12,279 nucleotides of DNA, taken from positions 1 to 12,279 of the forward strand of contig CAIOHW010000080.1 in NCBI GenBank assembly GCA_903858195.1, read 5' to 3'. Source of the stretch: Oligoflexia bacterium (GTDB taxonomy: Bacteria; Bdellovibrionota; UBA1018). A program made the position numbers and the translations under genes. Below the pieces are notes generated by a model that saw nothing but the letters and a program-made list of their open reading frames with translations, was not told where the DNA came from and ran no database searches. Shown here one piece after another: positions 7,667 to 12,279 of this stretch. Position 1 is the stretch's first letter, and each line of letters opens with the position of its first letter.

Positions 7667-8302
7667 ATGGCCGAGGGGGTCGGCACAGGACTCTTGGTTT
7701 GTGTCGTGTTTGGGTCAGGGATCATGGGCCAGACCCTCTCGCAGGGAAATGATGCCATTGCCCTGCTAGCAAACTCTCTGGCCACTGCGGCCGGGCTGTT
7801 TGTGCTGATTGAGATCTTCGGCCCTGTCTCAGGCGCGCACTTCAATCCGGTGGTGAGCGCATCGGCATGGGCGCAGGGCGGGTTGAATGGGATCGAAGCG
7901 CTCTGGCGAATGCTTTTTCAGCTCTTGGGCGGCCTGCTTGGAGTCGGCGTGACCCACCTGATGTTTTCGCGCCCGATCGTTGAGATCTCGACGCATGTCC
8001 GGGACGGATTGGGACTTCAGATCGGTGAGCTGGTGGCGACCTTTGGCCTCATGCTCACGATCCACAGCGTTGGGCGCTCGGCGCCTTCTCGCGTGTCCGC
8101 GGCGGTGGCCTTGTATATCGGCTCAGCCTATTGGTTCATTTCTTCGACCTCGTTTGCAAACCCTGCCATCACGATCGCCAGGATGTTCACCGACAGTTTT
8201 GCCGGCATCGCACCCGGATCCGTCCCTGGATTCATCGCAGCCCAAGTCATGGGCGGAGGATTGGCCTGGGTCTATGGCCGTCGCTTTACTTCGACCCCTT
8301 GA
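7667..8302 (+). CDS. aqpS: AqpS-type aquaglyceroporin (MIP family), likely arsenical channel
   Basis: This inner-membrane MIP channel has 211 residues and about six hydrophobic segments. Family phrases include VVFGSGIMG, FGPVSGAHFNP, SAYWFISSTSFANPA and GSVPGFIAAQ. The second pore box is a normal NPA (N165-A167) with the selectivity arginine R172. The first box is N60-P61-V62, so NPV replaces NPA. AqpS proteins are often encoded with ars genes and conduct arsenite or methylated arsenicals; here the gene follows arsM by eight bases, which fits release of ArsM products. The ATG at 7667 has GAGG (7657-7660) six bases upstream. TTG 7652 or GTG 7649 would overlap the arsM end and add five or six residues (LLRRL), which matches the usual basic family N-terminus, so the start is uncertain. 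The 3' end overlaps the convergent gene by 17 bases. The family is certain and the substrate is inferred. Confidence 0.85.
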   Translation: MAEGVGTGLLVCVVFGSGIMGQTLSQGNDAIALLANSLATAAGLFVLIEIFGPVSGAHFNPVVSASAWAQGGLNGIEALWRMLFQLLGGLLGVGVTHLMFSRPIVEISTHVRDGLGLQIGELVATFGLMLTIHSVGRSAPSRVSAAVALYIGSAYWFISSTSFANPAITIARMFTDSFAGIAPGSVPGFIAAQVMGGGLAWVYGRRFTSTP

Positions 8303-9749
8303 ACCAGATGTCAAACACGCGACCCACCTCGAGCTTCCCCTTGGAAGTCTTGTAGCTGAACGTGCTGCTCTGCTTGATCAGGGCGCGGCCCTCAAGCTCG
8401 ATGCTCGAGTTGGGGTTGAAGGCGAGCGAGAACGAGACCACGCCGGCCTCTTTCATGCTCCGCACTTCGCCCTTCTGGGCGACGCTGTCGCTGTTCCGGT
8501 CATTCCAGAGCAGGAGCTTTTCGAACACCGCATCCGATGCGTCGATCACGCCGTCCTTGTTCTGGTCGTGCACGGCAAGCGCCTCGAATCCGTTTGAACT
8601 TGAGTCGTTGTTGCCAAAGAGCTGCGACTCATCGCGGATGCTTCGATCGCCGTGCGAGTCGATCGCAACGAACGACCCCTGCGAGCCCTTTTCAGGCCAG
8701 CTGTAGGTCTCGTCCTTGTTGCCCATCGAGAAGCTCGAGACCCCGGTGAACTCGGGCATCTTCTCGCCCTTGAAGAAGGCCATCAGAGGCGAGTGGTAGG
8801 CGCCGCACGAAAGGTCCATGGCAAAGGGTGCTACCGCCACGGAGACCCGCTTTGCGGTCGCCAGTGTCTGAATCGGGCGAAAGCTCACGGGGCCATCGCA
8901 ACCGCCAAAGCCGCAGTTCGAGGCATTGGCTGCGACATCCTGGGTGAGCTTGTATTCGAGGATCTGGGTCGCCTTGCGGGTGCCGAGCGTAGGGATTTGC
9001 GCGATCAGGCGACCCCGTTCGGCCACCGTATTTGCGGCACCTGCGAGAGACCAATTCACACCATCTGCACTCTTCAGCACGCTGACACTGGTCGAGAGGT
9101 CCTGCAGTGCCTGGTGCCTGCACACCACTTCAGCCCGGGTCCGTCGGTTGCCAATGGCCCGGGAGGGCTTTCCCAGCTCGCAGTCGACATGGCTGATCTG
9201 TGGGTTGCCGCCAGAGGCGGCGTGGGTCATCATAGACGTGACCGTCGAACCGATGACAAAGTCGTGCAGAGTTCCACCCTGGGGGTGGTGGCGGGAGTCA
9301 CACACATATTGAACGTTTCCAGTTCCGTGGGCACAGAAGCTTGCCCCGCCGGCGCTACAAGTGTTTCCATTGAAGCCCGTTTGAGCGTTGGCGGCGACCT
9401 GGCGCAGGCAGCTAAAGGCCGAAGACTTGCTGGTCAACAGCAGTGTGCCGGGCCCGGCAACGCGGTACCACTCGGTCGAGTTGTCGTTGAACTTGATTTT
9501 GTAGTCCAGAAAGAGCGTGGTCGAAGACAGGGTGTTGGCTGCGTTACTCGTGTTTCGGTTGTTCTGGGCTGCACACGAATAACGCGCCTCGAGCGTGAAG
9601 GCCCCCTCTGCCGGGGCCTCCGCCGCCCGGGGAGGGTTGGGCATCGAGTCCATCGACTGGACCGTCTCATCGGCTCTTCCGGCGGACGGAAGCAGCATGA
9701 GCGCTGCGGAGAATGCTGTTGAAATCCACGAATCGAGTCTGGTTTTCAT
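8286..9749 (-). CDS. Secreted cysteine-rich protein with EF-hand/RTX-type calcium loops
   Basis: This 487-residue exported protein has no assigned function. MKTRLDSWISTAFSAALMLLPSAGRA (residues 1-26) is a Sec signal peptide with likely cleavage after A26. The region from about 50 to 335 has ten cysteines, an even number suited to disulfides, and no recognised domain. The C-terminal region carries three calcium-loop-like motifs: D364-S375 (DSHGDRSIRDES, followed by QLFG), D395-D406 (DQNKDGVIDASD, a good EF-hand loop) and D417-E428 (DRNSDSVAQKGE). The order, with an NGFEAL spacer and LLLW between loops, matches the calcium-binding module found at the ends of large RTX-like exoproteins. The ATG at 9749 is chosen because GGGGAGGAA lies just upstream. 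The gene starts 11 bases after the PilW-like gene and is last in that operon. A role as a pilus-tip, adhesin or PilY1-like subunit is inference from context. Confidence 0.85.
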   Translation of the reverse strand: MKTRLDSWISTAFSAALMLLPSAGRADETVQSMDSMPNPPRAAEAPAEGAFTLEARYSCAAQNNRNTSNAANTLSSTTLFLDYKIKFNDNSTEWYRVAGPGTLLLTSKSSAFSCLRQVAANAQTGFNGNTCSAGGASFCAHGTGNVQYVCDSRHHPQGGTLHDFVIGSTVTSMMTHAASGGNPQISHVDCELGKPSRAIGNRRTRAEVVCRHQALQDLSTSVSVLKSADGVNWSLAGAANTVAERGRLIAQIPTLGTRKATQILEYKLTQDVAANASNCGFGGCDGPVSFRPIQTLATAKRVSVAVAPFAMDLSCGAYHSPLMAFFKGEKMPEFTGVSSFSMGNKDETYSWPEKGSQGSFVAIDSHGDRSIRDESQLFGNNDSSSNGFEALAVHDQNKDGVIDASDAVFEKLLLWNDRNSDSVAQKGEVRSMKEAGVVSFSLAFNPNSSIELEGRALIKQSSTFSYKTSKGKLEVGRVFDIWFKGSK

Positions 9750-9751
9750 GT

Positions 9752-9760
9752 TTCCTCCCC
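9752..9760 (-). promoter_or_regulatory. Strong ribosome binding site fixing the start of the calcium-loop protein
   Basis: On the minus strand GGGGAGGAA is followed by AC and the ATG at 9749. It sits in the 11-base gap after the PilW-like stop codon. An upstream in-frame TTG at 9764 would put this site inside the coding region, so it was rejected as the start. It is the strongest Shine-Dalgarno seen in this operon. Confidence 0.7.
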
Positions 9761-10846
9761 TCAAGGCTGGTTGTCGAAGTCGATCTTAAACCCAATTGCA
9801 GGAAGCGAGATGCTGTCTCGTCTGAAGGTCACTTTGGCGACCCGGTCGGCAATGCGAACGGGCATGGGCCCCCAGGGCTGGGCTCCGCCACCCACCCAGC
9901 GGGAGCGCAAAAACTCACCCTTGGGCGTGAGCTCGTATTTGATGAGGTGCACCTCGATGAGGCGCGCCCGCGTGTTCATCGCATCCATCGGGGGCAGGCT
10001 CCTGAGAAAAGTGTCGGGGTTTTGGCCAAATACGGTGCTGCTTGCTGCCGGATGCTGGAACCGGATGAGCGTATCGAGCGCGTCGCCCGATGCCGGGATC
10101 TTGACCAGATCGCCGCCATTGGGGTTGGCCTGGACGCCAGAGGCGTAACCCACATAAATCGAGGGCCGCACATAGGGCACCTCGGCCGATCCGCCGCAGT
10201 TTGCGTTTTGCCCCCCGGATTGGGCCTGTGAACAGTTGAACTGAAGGGGCGACACGGTCTGGCCTGTGCAGTAGCAGCGATCATGCGGTCCCTGTTTGAC
10301 GATGGACTCGGAAAGGGAGCGTAGAAGAAAGACCTTGCCGTCGATGAAGCGCCCCGGGTCAGCGGGGGGGAGGTTATTCACGGCTCCGTTCCGGTTAAGA
10401 GCCACGTAGTTTGGCCAGGAATAGGCGTTGCTCGGATCATAAACCGAGCTCATGCCATCGTTTCGGGCCTCAATCATCACTATGAAGCTCGCATTGGGCT
10501 GAGCTGCCGTGGGGCGAGCGAGAGTCCGTGTGCGTCGGCACTGGGGAAGCGTGTCCGAGCAGCTGAGGGCGAGACTCAGCTCAAAGAAGGGCTCATTTGG
10601 ATAGGGCGCATCCGATAAAGAGCTGAGCGCATTGAACGAAGGTGCCATTCGACGAAGGTCGTTTCTCAGCACCGACGAGAGCAGCCTCTGGTCGGCCAGG
10701 ATCGATAGGTCGTCGACTGCCGACTTTTCGGTCTTCTTGAGCTGGAGCAGAACCTGGTTGGTGGTGATCATCAGCGCGCCGACTGCTGCCATGGCAAGCA
10801 TCAGTTCGATGAGCGAGATGCCCGAATTGGGCGATGCGGCCTTCAT
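9761..10846 (-). CDS. PilW-like minor prepilin
   Basis: This 361-residue type IV prepilin-like protein has a short basic leader (MKAASPNSG) and a prepilin-peptidase site G9|I10 in SGISLIELMLAM. The glutamate is at mature position +5, and a hydrophobic stretch reaches about residue 30. A helical stalk follows (VLLQLKKTEKSAVDDLSILADQ), then a large C-terminal globular region with six cysteines, including RCYC (about residue 190). Size and position after a PilV-like gene match PilW, a minor pilin that joins the priming or tip complex in the inner membrane and periplasm. The ATG overlaps the preceding stop as ATGA, and the Shine-Dalgarno is poor, so translation should depend on coupling. A type II secretion GspJ-like role is the main alternative, but the big head and following secreted protein favour pili. 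Confidence 0.85.
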   Translation of the reverse strand: MKAASPNSGISLIELMLAMAAVGALMITTNQVLLQLKKTEKSAVDDLSILADQRLLSSVLRNDLRRMAPSFNALSSLSDAPYPNEPFFELSLALSCSDTLPQCRRTRTLARPTAAQPNASFIVMIEARNDGMSSVYDPSNAYSWPNYVALNRNGAVNNLPPADPGRFIDGKVFLLRSLSESIVKQGPHDRCYCTGQTVSPLQFNCSQAQSGGQNANCGGSAEVPYVRPSIYVGYASGVQANPNGGDLVKIPASGDALDTLIRFQHPAASSTVFGQNPDTFLRSLPPMDAMNTRARLIEVHLIKYELTPKGEFLRSRWVGGGAQPWGPMPVRIADRVAKVTFRRDSISLPAIGFKIDFDNQP

Positions 10847-11379
10847 TTGGACACCACCGTAAAAAAATGCTCCTCAGCATGGGGGCTCTGCGCGAAGAGG
10901 GTGGGATGGTAGAGAACGAGCCTCACCTTGTAGATCCCGAGGTAGTGTTCGGTCTGGTCGCCCGGGCTGTTGGGAGGGCAGGCATTGGGATTCGAGCACA
11001 CCTTCATTTGCTCAATGATCGCAAGCGCACGGCCCGGACAGGTGGGGCAGGCGCTCGGACTACCGAGGTACTCTTGGTCCCAGTGATAGCTCCAGGCGTT
11101 GGGTCCCTGAGACTGGAGGTGGGTGACCAATGCAGTGAGATCACTGGGGTACTGGGAGGTCGGCATGAAGCTTTTCGGAAAGATCTCCGCCCGTGCGCGG
11201 AACTGATCGACCAGGCTCTGGACCATCATGGCGCGCGCATCGAGCGTTCGCTGACGGACCTTGAACCGCTTGAGGCTGATCGATTGCTGGCCCACCGCGA
11301 GCGCAAGGGTGATGATGACCCCCGAAGCGACCATCACCTCGATCAGGGTGGCCCCCATTTCGTTCAAGCGCGAGCGCAT
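10843..11379 (-). CDS. PilV-like minor prepilin
   Basis: This 178-residue prepilin has the leader MRSRLNEMG and the peptidase site G9|A10 in EMGATLIEVMVASGVI. Glu14 is at mature +5 and a hydrophobic helix runs to about residue 30. The C-terminal head has four cysteines, three of them in CPTC and the later NACPP. The chosen ATG (11379) has GGGAG seven bases upstream and overlaps the preceding stop as TGATG. A longer in-frame extension to 11472 would bury the leader behind about 30 non-hydrophobic residues and was not used. The gene overlaps the PilW-like gene by four bases. PilV versus GspI cannot be fully separated from sequence alone; context favours a pilus. Confidence 0.85.
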   Translation of the reverse strand: MRSRLNEMGATLIEVMVASGVIITLALAVGQQSISLKRFKVRQRTLDARAMMVQSLVDQFRARAEIFPKSFMPTSQYPSDLTALVTHLQSQGPNAWSYHWDQEYLGSPSACPTCPGRALAIIEQMKVCSNPNACPPNSPGDQTEHYLGIYKVRLVLYHPTLFAQSPHAEEHFFTVVSK

Positions 11380-12279
11380 CACAGCACTCCCTTCTTGGAG
11401 AGCAGAAAGAGTCTCCAGCGCTTGGTCCACTGCGACGGACCGCACTTCCAGCCATCCTGCGCGTAGCCGCACTCCGGGTCGATCGTAGACCAGGTAAATG
11501 GAATCGCGCGTTCGAGCAGCGATCGCGGCTCGCAGGTGTTGAAGATCCTCTGCTGATCGGTGGTCATCGCAAAGATCGAGGGAATAGTGCCTGACCCATA
11601 CGCCGCAGGACAGGAGAGTGGCAGCGGTTGGTTGGTCCTCAGAAATCCATAGGCCCCGAGCAGGCGCTTTCCAATCGGGTGCTCCACCGGGAAGAAGGAG
11701 ATGTTTTGCGTCAGCGCTCCCACGACCTCAAACTGGCCCATGATGAAGGTGCCAACGAAGTTCAGGGGCTGCGTGCGCCCGGTTTCGATCCTCATGCGAT
11801 CGCAGTTCATGAACCCGACGACCAGCGTGACATCCGGAAGGATCACGCAGGTCTTGACCGGCGAGTACACGAGCGGCCTGAAGCCGTTTGTGGTGCTGAT
11901 GCCCTTCCAGAGATGCCCGGCACGCGTGCTGACATACACATTGTTGTCATCATAAGCGCTGGTCCAGAGGCTCCTCGCATTGATCCAGCTCTCCGCTACG
12001 GAGGCGTTTGCTCCGGAGATCACGAGGTTTGCCACGGGCTCCTCGGACATTGATGCCAAATTGAAGGTGCTCGGCTCAGAGAACGTCCACGAAAGCCGCG
12101 AGGTGGCCGCTGCAAACGAGTCGGATTGGACGAGCGCGTCGTTTCCGCCCACCTTGAAGTAGTCGTAGAACAGGAGCTCCATCGGATCAAAGCCCTGGCG
12201 GGGGTTCTGGACCGTCGGAAGGAACTGTGGAGTCTCGCCCTCCCACTCGACGTTTGAAAAGAGCCCCGGCGCATTTTGC
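11379..12279 (-). CDS. Unrecognised protein, probably exported, 5' end beyond right edge
   Basis: The frame is open from the right edge to the stop at 11379-11381, giving at least 299 residues. The first visible methionine (12182) is probably internal, because the upstream codons continue in frame with no stop and read as normal protein (for example NVEWEGETPQFLP). No family is recognised. The visible part is a mixed strand-rich protein with six cysteines (in KTCVI, MNCDR, LSCPA, NTCEP, PECGY, KCGPS) and many aromatic residues near the end (FTWSTIDPECGYAQDGWKCG). Even cysteine number and its place in a prepilin operon suggest an exported disulfide protein, perhaps a PilX-like or other minor-pilin component. 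Whether a prepilin leader exists cannot be seen here. Its stop overlaps the PilV-like start by one base, so the two are coupled. Confidence 0.75.
   Translation of the reverse strand, partial: QNAPGLFSNVEWEGETPQFLPTVQNPRQGFDPMELLFYDYFKVGGNDALVQSDSFAAATSRLSWTFSEPSTFNLASMSEEPVANLVISGANASVAESWINARSLWTSAYDDNNVYVSTRAGHLWKGISTTNGFRPLVYSPVKTCVILPDVTLVVGFMNCDRMRIETGRTQPLNFVGTFIMGQFEVVGALTQNISFFPVEHPIGKRLLGAYGFLRTNQPLPLSCPAAYGSGTIPSIFAMTTDQQRIFNTCEPRSLLERAIPFTWSTIDPECGYAQDGWKCGPSQWTKRWRLFLLSKKGVL

Noticed and set aside
8652..9722. 356-residue plus-strand frame opposite the calcium-loop protein
   Set aside because: No signal, domain or ribosome site; the minus strand has a signal peptide, a strong Shine-Dalgarno and EF-hand loops.
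11380..11472. N-terminal extension of the PilV-like gene to 11472
   Set aside because: Prepilin leaders are short; the extension lies inside the upstream coding sequence and would separate the leader from the start, whereas ATG 11379 has a ribosome site and a normal leader.

Overview
The window reads as a GC-rich, densely coding piece of a Gram-negative chromosome. It has outer-membrane efflux components, prepilin-type proteins and Sec signal peptides. The style of the RND protein and the mixture of genes recall Bdellovibrionota/Oligoflexia or other former Deltaproteobacteria. That placement is an impression from the protein sequences; there is no rRNA or marker gene in the window. No tRNA, rRNA, CRISPR array, insertion sequence or phage gene was seen. 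The only sizeable non-coding gap is the 150-base divergent region at 3194-3343.

Left block (1-3193, minus strand): a TolC-type outer-membrane factor is followed, with a 4-base ATGA overlap, by an RND inner-membrane transporter that runs off the left edge. The periplasmic adaptor expected of a tripartite pump is not in the window.

Middle block (3344-8302, plus strand): a good sigma-70-like promoter, with a four-tract G-quadruplex motif just upstream, precedes ygiQ (radical SAM). Three closely packed genes follow: a soluble histidine kinase with an RsbRD-like N-terminal region, an arsenite S-adenosylmethionine methyltransferase (arsM) with its four expected cysteine positions, and an AqpS-type aquaglyceroporin whose first NPA box is NPV. 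ArsM and AqpS together make a compact arsenic methylation and metalloid flux module. Neither an ArsR repressor nor a response regulator is visible, so the kinase is the only regulatory candidate nearby.

Right block (8286-12279, minus strand): four tightly coupled genes encode exported proteins. In transcription order they are an unrecognised cysteine-containing protein cut by the right edge, a PilV-like prepilin, a PilW-like prepilin, and a cysteine-rich secreted protein with three EF-hand/RTX-type calcium loops at its C-terminus. They look like a minor-pilin (priming or tip) cassette in which the last protein may take a PilY1-like role. This is the most interesting part of the window. Its 3' end overlaps the aquaporin gene head-on by 17 bases, leaving no room for a conventional terminator between the two operons.
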